64,000 nt of DNA from Anastatus disparis (taxonomy: Eukaryota > Arthropoda > Insecta > Hymenoptera > Eupelmidae): positions 682,001 to 746,000 of the forward strand of contig JAFFSR010000265.1 in NCBI GenBank assembly GCA_017163975.1, in the 5' to 3' direction. The position numbers were made by a program, and so were the translations under genes. Positions 1 through 14,100 of the stretch are shown piece after piece. Position 1 is the first letter of the stretch. Each line of letters starts with the position of its first letter. Below the pieces are notes generated by a model, which was not told where the DNA came from, searched no databases, and saw only the letters and a program-made list of their open reading frames with translations.

Positions 1-2474
1 TAAGCTTTTGTTGCGCGAATTTTCGTAAAATGAAATAAAATTGTTTTACTTAATTCGCTCATAATTATAATTAATACATTGTAATTGTTAAAACGATTGA
101 ATCATCCATGAATAACATGTTTAGATCTTAGAATCATTTATTTCATAACATGGAACCTTGAAATCAAAATTTAAGAAAAGTAAAATAATGTAAAAAAAAT
201 GTATCATGAGCGTTATACTATAAAACAAAGGGTTAATCACTTTTATGTTTAGAGGAACATGTAAAACAGAAAAAATCAACAAATAGGTGTGTTAAAAAAA
301 ACTTTTTTTTTCATCTTGTTTGTTAAGAAAAATTAAATGTTTTGGAAAATTGTTTACGGACAGACTTTACAGATTGAAGAAATGAAAAAAAAAGTTAAGA
401 TTAATGAATCAAAAGCTCGATCAAAGAATATTTTTAAGACAGGTACTTTTTGGATGTAAAAGAATGTTTCATAAAAACATTTTTTGTAATTCAGCATTCG
501 AAATTTTTAGTATAAGTACTTATAGATTTAGGCGGATTTAAGAATAAAAAAACATTAAATCGATGAAATTTTCTTTAAACAAAAGATTTATACTTCAACT
601 TTTTTTACTCTTCAGAAATCTTATAATAAAATAAATGTAAAAACTAAACGACCAAGAGAATACAATCTTTTTGAATACTTTTATTCACACTAAATTGTTT
701 TTAGCCTTAATAAGTCAAGTGTTCGACCATAAAGATCATATTTTTTATAATTTTATAAAAGATATCTTAAAATTAGAAGGAATTTGAGAACAGAAGATGA
801 GGAATTCTCCTAGTTAGTCTTTCATTTTTAATATTACTCAAAAAGTGGGCATGATTTCAAAATTTTCAAAAGGAAATTTTAAAGCTTCAATTATTATGCA
901 AATCGGGTTCACCGATGTGTAACTTTTCCTTTACTCATTTCAAAAGATTTAATATAAATAAAAAAGAAATGATAATTTTTCATGAGTGATCTTTAACAAA
1001 GACAACAAACATCTAAAGTACAACTATCTAATGAATGAACATTTAACTGACTCAAAGTCAAGCAATAACTTTTAATTACTTTTAAACTGCACAAAAGATT
1101 TTACAAGGATCGCTTGCATCATATATATGTATATTACAAAGATTTACTAACAAAGGGAAAAATCATACAGAAAAATGAAGTAATGATATTAGCTTCCTTA
1201 TTGCCATTATCGAATTAAAATCAATGAGCTAAATTTCGTTACATGATTATTCCATAGAATTTGCGGAATGATTTGATGATGCCAATACCGTATACAGTTG
1301 ACAATGTTTCGTTTCGTTGTTGTCATCGAATAAGCTATCAAGATCTCTGGAGTATTGTTAATTCTGAAACGGAGTTATCACAATGGAGTAGCAATTAATT
1401 CTAATTAGATATTTGAGCAAACCAATGTTTTTTTTGTGATTAATTTTTTGGAATAAATTATTTGAATAAGTTGATTATTAAATGTTATTTATTTTTTATT
1501 TACTTTAAGAAATTTAATAAAATATATTTCCATTCACAAAGAAAGAACAATGTTAATTAAATATTTGTAGGAATTTGTTGAATAACGTCGATAAACTCAA
1601 AATTTAGATAAAATCGAAATGAGAAAATGAACTTTTAGAATGGTTAAAATTAAATAAAAATATAAAATTATTTTTATTTTGAACATGAATTAAAAAAAAT
1701 TATGAGTCGTGTCCAATAAAAAAATATGAGCTTTTAAAAAAATGATTAAAAATAACCATAAATACCTCTAAAAATAATAGACCTTATGAAGTGTTAAAAA
1801 AACTCAATTCATTAAAATTATTTTTATTCGATAAATTCTGCAAATAAATATTTTGAAATCTAATTAAATAAAGTACTTGTCATCCACACAGATTTTTTTC
1901 TAAAATTAAAGCGCTTGCATTTTTGGTATATCGAAATATTTTTATAAAATTTTATTTTGGAATTCTTTTTTTTTCTTATCATAAAGCTTTTGTTCTTAAT
2001 AAACAATAATAATATTTCTTGTAAAAACCTATATTTTGCAAAATAAAAAATGATTAAAAAATAGAATAATGATAATAATAACCGCAGATAATTTAAAAAC
2101 AAATGTTCATCTCCTTAAGGTCTATGATCTAACAAGTTCAATTGACTGGTAACAAATCTATCGTGCTTGTAAAAGTTATATCACATAGTTGCGTTTCACG
2201 GGATAAGTGGGTGACTGCTATGAATACGTAATAATAAAAAGTCCCAGCGATTTACAAGATTGCAATGATCTATTTTGATTAATCAATTTGTTTGAGCATG
2301 TTACCAGAAGGATCATTTATTTATATCTTGCATTGAATTAAAGTTTATTTGATCATTGAAATGAAATATTAATTATTGAATTAAAACAAAATTACGATCA
2401 TTTCAAAGTACCATCTTAAATATGATATAATCTTAAACCGTATATATGATATATAATAACTTTATATTTGATTC
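1..2474. other. gene-free AT-rich stretch
   Basis: I see no coding exon here. Open frames are short, rich in Phe, Leu, Lys, Asn and Ile as expected of random AT-rich DNA, and lack flanking splice signals that would join them. The 80-residue minus-strand frame at 1860-2102 is of this kind. Confidence 0.6.
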
Positions 2475-2722
2475 ACGGAAAAAAATTCCATCATAAAAAC
2501 TACTGTTTGACATGATAACCGTAGGACATGGTTTAATTTGTATAAAAATTATTGTTTTAAATAATAAAAATTGCTATATATATAGTAAACATTCTAACAC
2601 ACCAAGTAAATTTTCCTATATATATTAATTTTTACTAATAAATAGTAATTTCTATACAAAATAAAGTATGTCCCACGGTTACTATGTCAAACTGTAATTT
2701 TTCCTACAGAATTTATCTCCGT
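2475..2722. mobile_element. palindromic MITE-like element (248 bp)
   Basis: The two halves are inverted copies. The left arm begins ACGGAAAAAAATTC and includes GTTTGACATGATAACCGTAG. The right arm, read on the minus strand, begins ACGGAGATAAATTC and includes GTTTGACATAGTAACCGTGG. The arms span about 100 bp each with scattered mismatches and leave a short centre. There is no coding capacity. This is the form of a non-autonomous inverted-repeat DNA transposon. I could not define a target-site duplication. Confidence 0.7.
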
Positions 2723-4389
2723 TTAATATTATGCATATTTGAAATTTTACTAATGATTTATTTGAAAAATTTTTAAATTCATGAAAATTAAATCCTAATG
2801 TTGAAAAATGTATTATATAAGTAAATTTCTTCGAGAAATTTCTATGATTTAGCAAGATTTAATAAGTCGAATTTGCGTGCCAATACAAACAAGCGTCACG
2901 ATTATTCGAGTTTATTGAACATCTTTGTGGGTTAAACGATTAATTGAACTTGTTAAATGTTTGCAAAGTGTAACGGTTTATCATGCTAACCCTCATCCTC
3001 GTGACAATGCAATCCTTCTCGAAGCTCATATTTATACTAAATCATAGGTCAGATTTGAAGGACACTTCCAAGATTCATTTTTAACTCTTTTGGCACTGGA
3101 TTATACTATTTTCATTTGATTTTTATTTTTTTAACTTATAATTATTGCATTTTAAGAAAAAAATAGTTAAATTACATGATACGAATTTTACGAAATATTC
3201 TAAAATCCGTGATGAAATTCGGTGTACAAAAATATAAAATTCGATCATATACAAATATAAAAATATCATAGAATATGTTATTTTTTTTAATTTATTAATA
3301 TTTACATTAATTTATAACATTTAATTTATACATAAAGATTTACATTAATTTGATAAATATTTAAAATATTTATTTTAAAATATATTTGTTTGTGTAATAT
3401 GCATTTTACCAATATATGTTTAAGTAGTTGTCCATTTATTGCATTATACAAAATTATTTACAATAGAATATTTCCAAATTTGTTTAAGAATTTTAATATA
3501 ATTACACTAACACTTTAAATAACTAAATTTTAAATTTCAAGTTTTATGTCTCACCATGGGAAACGTAAGCAGGTCCTCGTTTTAAAGGTTTTTTTAAAAA
3601 TCTACCTGGTTTCTTTATACAATTTACCTACATCAGAAAGTTGTCTTCATCATCTGAAAGTCGTTAAAAAATTTACAAAATTCGTGGTCGAGAAAATTTT
3701 TCTGAATATTTCTGTTTAAAGGTACACATTTTATAAAAAAATATAAATTTTGAAATTAATCATTAATACATCTTGAGAAATATCATCTTTTCAAAAAATG
3801 CTAAAAAATGATTGCAAATACATTAAGAAAATTGCATATAATTTATGAGATCTCAGTGGTCACTCGGTATATATAAGAATTTGTTAATTTTGAGTAAAAA
3901 TGACAAAAGGTTGATGTTTAAGAAAAAATTTTTGACAAATGAAGAATTATAGATGATTTTTTTATTTAAAAATTAGAAAAAAAATTAATATTTTATATAT
4001 GATTAACAGTAAAAATTTTGTAAAACAGTCTAGTAGTTTCGAGGAAAAAATTAACACCACATAGAAAAAGTAAATTTGAGAAAAATACGAAAAAGTTTTA
4101 AACAAAAAGAAAATATACACGACATTTTTTAAATAATTTACTTTCTAAATCAGTAAAAAAATTTTTAACATTTTGAACTAGAATAAACCCTTAATATTAA
4201 TAATTTTCTTGATGATAATTAATAATTTTTAATTCTGTATTCTTTATTTAAAACAGACATCCTTTTTAAAATTTTAATTTTGGAAATAATTTTAAAATAT
4301 TGTAAACAAATTTAATATAACTTGAAAGATTCACCTCAAATAGCTTCAAAGTGGAAAATTTTTAAATCAACATCTCATATTATTCATAC
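2723..4389. other. gene-free AT-rich stretch
   Basis: No supportable gene or ordered repeat was seen in this interval. It is homopolymer-rich DNA between a palindromic element and a SINE. Confidence 0.5.
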
Positions 4390-4595
4390 GAGGCCTCAGT
4401 AGCTTACTTGGTAGAGCATTGGATTCATAATCTCGAGGTTCTGATTTCGAATCCCGCTCTCAGCCGATTTAATACAAGCACCGCTGTATCCGATACATGT
4501 GCTGAAGTTCACAAACACACTGAAAAACCTTCGTCGCTAATTAGCATCGTAATGATAGCATATAAATACAGCGACGTTAAATAAATATAAAAAAA
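4390..4595 (+). mobile_element. tRNA-derived SINE, copy 1
   Basis: The head is tRNA-like, with an A-box region (AGTAGCTTACTTGGTAGAGC) and a degenerate B box (TTTCGAATCCC). The body shared with the other copies follows: GCCGATTT, ACAAGCACCGCTGTAT, GATACATGTGCT, CGTCGCTAATTAGCATCG, ATACAGCGACGTTAAAT, then an A-rich tail. This order is the classic plan of a Pol III-transcribed SINE. It is a full-length copy lying upstream of the transporter gene. Confidence 0.85.
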
Positions 4596-5194
4596 AAGTA
4601 ATTTTAACAATACAAGATTATCTTTAGGTTTTTTTTTATATTAAAAACAAATTTTAAAAAAGTATACAATACTTTGGAATACCGAAACATGATATTAACA
4701 AAGAACAATGTATTAGACTAAATATTCTTGACAAACGTAAATTAAATTTTTTATTAAAGTAAATACCAGATTTAAATAAACATAATGTAAACTTACTTAA
4801 CTAATAACTATATTCATCAATAATCACAGTTATAAATCTTATTCATAATTAATTTTTTTTTCATATTATTAAAAATCACTTAAAAGCACCTAAGCTTGAA
4901 AATTTATAAGCAAATTTTTTTCAAGCAAAATTTATTAATGTTGTAATGCATAGAAATCAGTATTTTATAAAGTTAATTTTTTAATTTTTTAATTTTCAGT
5001 AAAAAAGATTGTTTTTAAATGAAATCCATAAACTATCGTTTACGCTTTAGACCAGATTTATTAAATTTGAGAGACCAAGAGAATTTGGAAAACTTAAAGT
5101 TTTGTAAAAATGAAAATTTGACGAATAAGTAAAGATGATCTAAGTTATGGAAGAGTCCTACGTTATCATTTTAAAAAATTCTATTAATAATTAC

Positions 5195-5465
5195 GATTGG
5201 CGTAATAATTTTGGAAAACAAAATGCATCATCGTGTAATTTATGACTTATGAACATTATTCATTTAAATTTTCAAGCAAATTTGATTGTTCGTCACAGGG
5301 AGTTTTAGATTTTCAAATTAGAATAATATTTTCATGATTTTATCTTATCGAGAAGACAAAATTCGCTGTGACTAATAAATGGATTTGCATGAAAAATTTA
5401 CCTGAATAATATTTATGAACCATATCAGGACCGAATGCATTTTTATCTAAAATTATTGCGCTGAT
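5195..5465 (+). repeat. diverged repeat shared with 27222-27592
   Basis: This sequence aligns over about 250 bp with the minus strand of the element at 27222-27592. Shared landmarks in order are AAACAAAATGCATCAT, TTCATTTAAATTTTCAAGCAAA, a TCACAG core, TTTTATCTTATCG and GTGACTAATAAATGG. The two copies are clearly related but well diverged. No coding capacity was seen. Confidence 0.6.
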
Positions 5466-6917
5466 TCTAATGTGATTGTGTTATCAATAATACTATAAGT
5501 ACTAATATAATTGTTAGCTGACGGTTAAGAGCTCTAAAATTACCTCGGCTTAATTTTAGCAACATACTAATAATAGAAACTATTTGCTTTCCTTATCGAA
5601 TACTCTTGAATACTATACGATTATGCAATAATGTAATTATTTAATTTGCCTTTACATTGTGCATGAATTTAACACTGTAAGTCACCGCAGAATTGCAGTA
5701 AAGAATATCTCAAGAATTAAAAGTGCTTAGAATAAATTTTAAACCACGAACTACATTCGTATTCTCGTTTTTCGGTTTGGCATCCAGTTGATCTGTGTTT
5801 GTTTGTCGATGCTTCGCGAACATTGTAGTTCTCTTCGTCAGATCGAATTTGAGAAATCAAATTTCAGTATTTTAAATATCTAAACCCAATATATTAGAAG
5901 ATTATTACATTAACTTTTTATCAAAAATTGATAGTTTTAATAATATGGAAGCATATAAACAAATTTATGTTAACATTTTAGTATGAATAAAAAATTGATC
6001 TTGGATCATTGGAAAAATGATTAAAAATATGAAAAAGATTTTATTTTTAACCATATCAACATAGCAATATTAAGCGTGCATTGTACTTGAAGCTCCTATC
6101 TTTGATGCGATGCATATTTTAATTGTTCAATGTAAAGTTCAGGGTAAAGCTAAGATAATATAGCAATATGATAATCGTACATACAATATCACTAAAATTT
6201 AAAAATTCAAAAATATTTTTTTTCATTTGAAAATTGAAAAATAATCTTTTACTTTTAGAAAAATCAAAAATTTTAAATTGCGTGCTTTTAAAATTTGATA
6301 AAAGTAATTACTATGCATATACTTTTTTCTTGTTTGCACCGATACATTGATAATTATATGGAAATATACGCACGTCCAAAAGATAAAAATATTGAATACT
6401 TTTCATTTTTAAATACTCAGTTTCTTCAGATATCTATATTAGATCATTCAAGCACACCTTGTAAATTTTTTATAACTTTTTCACGAACAACATAACTAAA
6501 TCTATTGCATTTCTTACTATTTTAGTAAATTAAAGTTTATTCTTCAATTTGTTGCCTTTTACAAAATTGCAACATTGAAAGGAGAGGAAACAGTTTTTGA
6601 TTAATCATCATTAATATATCAAAATAAAATAAAAATTTATTACAAATGATAAAAATAAATGATATTAAAGAAATCAATGATACTCATAATTGGAATTTAG
6701 CGATAGTTTGGTTAATTAAATAATTAGACTATTATTAATATGTGTATTTATCTTATCTTAAGACTTCGTTTTCCTGTATAATTCACGCGACAACTTTTCT
6801 GTTTCTATTTAATATTTCTTAAATATAAAAATGAAAATTTTGAATAATTTAACAAAATAAAATCATGCATGCGAAATTTCGTAAAAATATAAATTATATT
6901 TTCATAACACTTATTAA

Positions 6918-7466
6918 GAGAGTGTCAGGATCTCCGATTTTGTTGAAATTTTGAGGATGATTCTAGATTCCGAAATATTAAAAAATACAAAATTTCAAAC
7001 CCTAATGCTCAAAATTTTGTTAGTTATAGGCAATTAAAGTATGTCACTGGAAAAGTTACTAGATTTTCAAACACTTGTAATTAAAGAAACAGCAGTTATA
7101 CAATATAACAAAATATTATTTTTTTTTTAAAGTTACAAAGCATTAAAAATTGAACATGAATTTCCTTTTTAAAACATTAATTAAAAATAATAGCTAAAAT
7201 TGAAAAAAATAATATTTTGATATATTATTGTACAATTGATATTTCGAAAAGCTCAGCTTTCATTTAAAAAAAGTTTTAAGTTCCTAGTTATTAATGCTCA
7301 AGAACTATAAGCATTTGAAAATTTAATAACTTTTTCAATAAAATTCTTTAGTTGCTGTAACTAGCGAAACATTGAGGTCCAAAATTTTGTATTTCTTTAT
7401 ATTTCTACATTAGAAATCATCTCCCAAACTTAGAGAAAATCGGCGATCCGAAAACATGACACTCTC
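6918..7466. mobile_element. 549-bp element with ~170-bp terminal inverted repeats
   Basis: It starts GAGAGTGTCA and ends TGACACTCTC, a perfect 10-bp inverted terminus. The match continues inward with substitutions: TCTCCGATTTTGTTGAAATTTT on the left corresponds to CGCCGATTTTCTCTAAGTTTG on the right, then AATACAAAATTT on both sides. The centre carries no gene. This is a MITE-type non-autonomous DNA transposon. A convincing target duplication was not found. Confidence 0.75.
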
Positions 7467-10400
7467 GTGATTAGTTATTTATTGTACAAAAACTATCATA
7501 ATCAGTATCGAAATTTTTGGAAATATGTAAAGTTATTGCATGGTAATTTTAAAATTATTTTTAAAAAATCTATAAATGATCGATTTAAATTAAGTGTAAT
7601 ATCGATAAGGTTTTTATTTCAAAACATTAGTCAACAAGTAAATATAAAATTGTAAACTAGAATTAAGTTTTATATAAAAATTCTATATAAATTTCTCAAT
7701 ATTACATTGATTTAAAATTTTCAAATACTATAAAAACAGCAATACTTGCTTTTTAATCTAAAGCAAAAAATTTCTAAAAAATGTATATATGTTTAATTCT
7801 TGAATACTTTAAGCTTGTATAGCAAAAGGTTCTCACGCTCCTATATTAACATCATATATATTTATAAAAAAGTTTAACAAAGCTTAAATAAAGTTTCTTT
7901 ATTACACAATATTAGTTCCGCCTTAATAAAGGTAATAAAATTGTCAAATGAAAAATTTCGCAATTTTTTCAGAAAAAACCACTGATTGTTACATACACGC
8001 TTGTTTTACGTATACACAACACTATTATATACGCGCGTTTAAGACACATGCATTCGTGCTTGGTATCATTTTCACGCAGCGCATTTTGATTAAAGTGTCT
8101 AATAACAGAGAACGTTAGACTAAACGCGCCTACATGTTAGCACAAAGAAAAACAGAGTGGCTAACACTAGCAGGATCGAAGATTGCTCGTATTAGACTCT
8201 TTCATACAATGTTATTTCGACACCATGCTGCGCTAAAAGAAAAAGAGTTTATTCTATTATTGAATAAACTTTAAATAAATTTTGGATTTTGTGATCGTTT
8301 TTTTTTTATAATGCTTTATTTAAATGATACAAATATTTTTATACTAGTTCAAATTGGATAAAAAATATTAAAATAAAATTATATGCTTTTTTACTTTAAT
8401 TTTATCATTTATTTCTATCTCATCTCTTACATGTCTACTTGAAACATACGTTCCGACAGATTTCAAATTATTGTTACACGAGTTTTAAATTAATAGAATT
8501 TAGTACTCTTTATTTATTTTCAGTCAAAATCTAATTTAAAAATTTTGTTTATATTGAATTATATTTTGAAAATAAATTATTCTAAACAGATAATTAAAAT
8601 ATAACACATTGTTGTCTTTATCGATGAAATGTAAAATTTAACTCATTCGAAATATCTTTTTTAATTTTGATTTTTACTCTCTATATTTTTAGTTACAATA
8701 TAAAAAATTGATTAAATTTTTATAATATTTGGAACATTCATCAATTTTTGTAAATTAAAATTTTAACTAAGCTTTCTCTTATAACTGCAAAGTGTATTTG
8801 CTACTAACGTACGTGACATCATCGATAAGTTTATTTTGTCATTTCTCGATACATAAATGACTAGAAACATCTCGGTTACCAACCGGAAAAGTGCGATCTA
8901 CTTTTCACTTAGCTTATTTTCGTTATCCTTTTTATTATTATATTTTCTCTCACATATGCCCTTTGACGATATGTTCCTCAAGAATTTATTATCTTTTATT
9001 TTACTACCATGCAAACCTCTTTTGTTCTTCGTTGCTTCATATATACATATTTTTTTCTTATTTTTATTGTTCTTCGTATATATCTACATACGAAGCTCTC
9101 GTCTCTTAGGCTCGACGTCTTCTTTTTTTTTTCTTTATGGTTTCACGCACAAAGACGAGTTCTCTCATACGGCCGATCAGCTGGCAGAAAACGAGGGCTT
9201 CGTTATACTACCTTTGCTTCTTATTTTCTTCGGAGTCTATATAATATGAGGGTTCGAAGCGTTATTAAAGTTTTTTTTCTAGATTTTTTAGTTTATTTTT
9301 AAGTTTTTGATAATTTACACTGCTTATTATCAGGATTTTTATTTTTCGTTTGTTCGCGAAACGTTTAAATCATTAAACTATTAGTTTCCCAATTAAAATA
9401 AAGATAATTTTAATTGTCCTATGCATCTTTTAAAATTACGATGAAATTCAAATATATTTGTTAAATTTAATAAATGGTGAGAAATTTAATATTGGAATAA
9501 TTTTTTTTTTGGTAGCACATTATTATAATTAAATGTGTTACCATACTTTTACAAAAATTAATTTTTCAAAAGTTCCAAATGTTTAAAATAAAATTTTTAA
9601 TGATAAGTTTTATAGAAATTTTGAATGAATAAAAAATATTTCAAAATTAATTGAATGTATTAAATTAAAAAAATGAAAAAATCTTATTCTCAAAGTTGTT
9701 TTATATAATAGAATATCTTGATGATAAAATAATAAAAAAGGAATCACGTTTTAACAGCATTATGTGCGAAGATTGAGAAGTTGAAAATCGATGTCACAAT
9801 ATGTAATCTAAGCAACTGGTATAAGGATCGATTATATACGAGAGGGTTTCTATATAGACAAGGCAAAAGGCTGGAAAGTTCGATGACGTCGTTTACAGTC
9901 TGTTTTACAAAAGCATATATATTCTTCAATCTTTTTTTATTCCCGTTAAAAGTTTATTTCACATGTTTTTTTTTTATTATTAAAAACATACATGTCATTT
10001 TTTTTATCTTATATTTATTATTATTGCTTAATTGTAATATTTTTTAATTTAAATATCATATGTTTTATATTTACATTATTTTGATTGCTAATAGCATATT
10101 GCAGAATTGACAAATTTTCAAATAAAAATATTAAGAGTCCAGCTGTGAATTTTGCAATTATTTCAAAATTTATAATATAAATGTTAAATTTAAACATTAT
10201 GAAATCGACTCGACGAGTTAAAACAATATTTAGAACAATAATTATAAATGTATGAATTTTAAAAAAATAATAAATAATTGTGGATGACACACTTATTAAG
10301 TGATGCTTTTCTCAGCGTACTTTTTCTCTCTTTTTTTATTGTCATTGTCGCGTACAGAGAATTTTGACCTTCCAACAATTAAAACTTTTACTGTGTAAAG

Positions 10401-10680
10401 ATGCAATCATTTTGCACGCAAACTATACTTACGCAACATATATATGTGTCTATCTATATACATGCATATATATATATGCATGTGTGTTTGTGTGCTGAAT
10501 ATGCTTAATCCTCTCGCACAATTATCATTTTATTTGCAAAAAATGTAAAATAAGATAAAATTTAAGATGAATATCCCTTTGACAATTTGTAGAAATAAAA
10601 ATTAAGTAAAATACATTGCAAAAAAAGTAAAAAATTAAACTAATATATAAGAGTAAAGAAATGGAAGTTTACAAAAGAAA
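7467..10680. other. intergenic region upstream of transporter gene
   Basis: No gene is supported. Two patches (about 8000-8240 and 9090-9250) are less AT-rich than their surroundings and could hold regulatory sequence. The overlapping plus-strand open frames at 8857-9302 are Phe/Leu/Ser-rich translations of pyrimidine runs with no recognisable domain. Confidence 0.5.
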
Positions 10681-10820
10681 ATAAATCGTCCCGTCGTGCC
10701 TCGCGTGTGTGCGCGTCGTCGTCGTCCATACTACACATCAGCCTATGCTAAGTCAGTGTGTTGTGTTGTGGTTGTGTTGCTGCTCCGATGTCGCTCAGCT
10801 GAGCTAGCAGCAAGCGATTT

Positions 10821-10850
10821 TATATATACAACTATATAGAAGAAAGCCAG
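10821..10850 (+). promoter_or_regulatory. candidate core promoter (TATA plus CAGT initiator)
   Basis: A TATA-like TATATATACA begins at 10821. A CCAGTT match to the arthropod initiator has its A at 10849, the normal TATA-to-start spacing. The surrounding 10690-10900 is the most GC-rich stretch in this part of the window (CGTCGTCGTC, CACCGCGCAGCTCGCACTC). It lies just upstream of an exon ending in a consensus donor. Promoter activity is inferred from motifs only. Confidence 0.45.
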
Positions 10851-11115
10851 TTGCGGTACGACCACCGCGCAGCTCGCACTCTTCAATCATACAAGAGCGA
10901 GTGTGTGAATTCATCGATTTACGTTAAATTCGCTCTCGTGACTTGTCGAAAAAATAAACTTGGTACGTGAAGGTACCACAAGATTTTTTTTTTTAGAAAA
11001 CGATTATTTTTTTTTCTGAGTAGTGTTTTTTTTTTTAAACGCTGTACCAAGTGGAAGCTGAGCATTTTAGACGTGAGGGAAAGTTTGCTTGAATCTCTTT
11101 TTAAGTCGATCACAG
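10849..11115 (+). other. probable non-coding first exon (5' UTR) of the sugar transporter
   Basis: The stretch runs from the candidate initiator to a consensus donor, CACAG|GTAAGTTT, with the exon ending at 11115. It has no long reading frame that continues into a downstream exon, so it is best read as 5' UTR. Linking it to the transporter is inference: that is the only plus-strand gene seen downstream, and its first coding exon starts about 5.8 kb later. The 64-residue minus-strand frame here is a shadow. Confidence 0.45.
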
Positions 11116-14100
11116 GTAAGTTTATTGTGTGCTTTCTATTGTTACATTGTTTACAACGATTTTTTCGTTGTTTGCATATATAATTTTTTTATTCAAGTTG
11201 AATAAAAAATATAATTCATTTAGAGTTTCGACGAAAGCATTGTTTGTGTTACGGAAAATAATGATTTATTTTTAATAAATTTAAAATAAAATAATAGGAT
11301 TATGTTTAATATGAAGAGATTGATACCCTTACTTTAAAAAAACAGTTTAATATGATGAAAAAAGCGTAATTTGATCATAGCGTGCTTAACAAAAATTTTG
11401 CGAACAAACTACATGCGTACATTTTATTATAAATTATTATATTATAGCTGCCAGACCTCTAAAACCTTTAAAATTATAAAATTTCATGAAAGAAGTTTTT
11501 GCTTTGGTTATTATTAGTATTTTAAATAGTTAAGTTTTCCACGTTTCTTTTTTTCAATTTTGCTTTACGCTTGACAAGCTGCAAATTACTAATAAAAAAA
11601 AAACGAGCTATAGATGATAAGACGCCAAGCAGTCTCTTACGATTTTGATATTTCACGATTTTTCTCTTATTCCACGACACGTACTTCGCGTATCGCGTAA
11701 AATTTTGACGCTTGATTCACAAGAATACAAAAGTTCAAAAACAAAATTGTTAATTATAATACGTTTAAATTAAAAAGCATGATTTGATTATTTTTTCTTT
11801 AATCAGGTATATAATTATGCTTGGGACGTCGTAACTTCGTACGTGCAGCACAGTAATATATTATTATTATTTATAATCTTACAATAGCGCAAAATTGGTT
11901 TAAAAAATATTTTCTGCTCGTGGTATATAGTTATTACTGCGTTGATGTAATCCCAGAGTGTAATTTACAGGATATGTTATAAATTAATTATTGGAATAAT
12001 GAAAAAATCAAAGCAACCGATATTTAGTTATGTTATGTGTGTATATAACAAACGATACTTTTCTAAATGTCTACTTGCATTTTCAATTTTTATTTATGAT
12101 TATTTCTTTAGCGATGAAAATAAGTGGAATTTTAAAATTATATAATCGACGTTAAATGGTAAACGAGCGAAAAATAAAATGCTACAAACGGAAAATTATA
12201 TTTTTTAAGTTGAAAATCTCCACAACTTAATGGAAATGATTTTATTTTCTTTACAATCAGCTAAAGTTTTTCTTTACTATAACAAAAGATAACGATTTTT
12301 TTTCAAAATAATATCTATGACTGTTGCATTGGATTTTTAATTTAACCGGCTCGATAAACAAAACATTAAAACAGTAATTTTTAATCCAACAATAAAAAAA
12401 CAGAACGTTAAAACAAAGTTAAAAAAAAACGAATCAAAATCAATCAAACGTCAATGTATTCAATAAAAACCTTCGATATATAAACATACACTATTAAACA
12501 GTTAAAAGAATGAAAAAAAATCATATATCGATACATTTTTTTTTTCAATAATTCCTTTCTTTATTTTCATGCGTCACGCAAAGCTGGCTCAAGTTAACAA
12601 TCATAGAGCTATGATTTGAAAAAAAAAAGAGTAAATTTTCTACATTTCTTTGTTCATTTTTATATGGATTTTTGTTAAAACTAATGGGCCCCTTGTACGC
12701 TATACAGTCCTCTCTAACATAAAGGACAAAGAACTTTAAATGTTAGGGTAGGTTTTTGTGAGCGTGCGTGTATATGCTAACCTGCGCGCTTCTTTCGACA
12801 GAATGAAAATGAGAAGGTAAAAGTGGTCCTGTTTCGATGAAGCATTATATATGTGGTGAAACGATGAAAGATCGTAAAGTTGCTGGCTAGTATGTGCAAG
12901 GCTTAACCTTCGTTTGATGCTACAGTTTATAAGTCGTATAATGTTAGCAGACCGAAGGATATGTGGAATAGATTTCTTTAAAACTTTTTGTGCTTTATAT
13001 TTTTTTGGTCTTTTTTTTAATTTGTTAATAAAAATTAAATTTTTTTTTTAAATAATGTATATAAGTTTAAACTTTGGGACGTACGGAAGCAACACTTATC
13101 GAAAAAATTACTATTTCCAATGCTTATTGTTTTGATGTAAAGTACAAAATTTGTTTTAAATCATAAATCGATGTAGATTAGATAAAGCAATTAGAAAACT
13201 TTTCTCAAATTTTTGATAAGAATTTCACTTGAAAATCACTCATTTCTTGAAGTAGGCGTTATCTTGCTATTTTAGAAGAAAAATGCAGATAATCTATAAT
13301 GAATTGCAAATTTTTGAAATAACTTGTCGATAAATATTAGTAAACATTATGCGATAAGAATGACTTAAAATGCAACGCAAAATAAACATTACTAATATAC
13401 ATTTTTGTAATTACAATTAAATTTTATTAAATCGATAGAAACGGTTAACATTAATTAATTGTAGCAAATCAATTTCAAAAATACAAATTTCACATTGCTA
13501 TTTTAACGAGATAACTTATTATATCGATCGTTAGAATATCAAATCAACTGTATATAATAATACTTTTTTAAATTTTAACAATAACCACATTATTATTCAT
13601 CGAAAACAGTCATGTGAACAACGCAAGTACAAGATAAAACAAAGGATCGAGCCGGTATTTCAAAAATGATTGCTGTTTTTTTTGCAAAAGTAATACAGTC
13701 CTTACCATTAACTGTTCTCGTATTGTACGTAATGCATAAACATGCACCTAATCATGATTATTACCAAACAGCATTACTTTTTTCTACAATTTAATGCTTT
13801 GTTGCTAAATGCGATACTGTGTACGAATGAAAATAATTGAATTGTTAAGTTTATCGTTTCAAGATCGATTCAGGAATTTTAAAAGAAATTTAAGAGGACA
13901 TGCTTGTAACTACTTAAGTAAAAATTTAATTTATGCCAATGTAGTTATTTTCTTCAATTATTTATTAATATTATGTTAATCTAATTATCTTTTAAATAGC
14001 TTTGTTTGATTGTTTTTAAATTTACATTTTCAGGTATTTGATTTCTTTTAAGGTAATATTTATCTATGAACTTTAATTTTTGTAGAATATTAAATGTTTT

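Noticed and set aside
4390..4460. Possible tRNA genes, here and at the heads of the other SINE copies
   Set aside because: A- and B-box motifs are present, but the same non-tRNA body follows in every copy, some heads are deleted, and I see no well-paired acceptor stem. They are SINE heads.
8857..9302. Three overlapping plus-strand frames of 72-130 residues
   Set aside because: They are translations of pyrimidine-rich DNA in different frames, rich in Phe, Leu and Ser, with no recognisable domain or splice partner.
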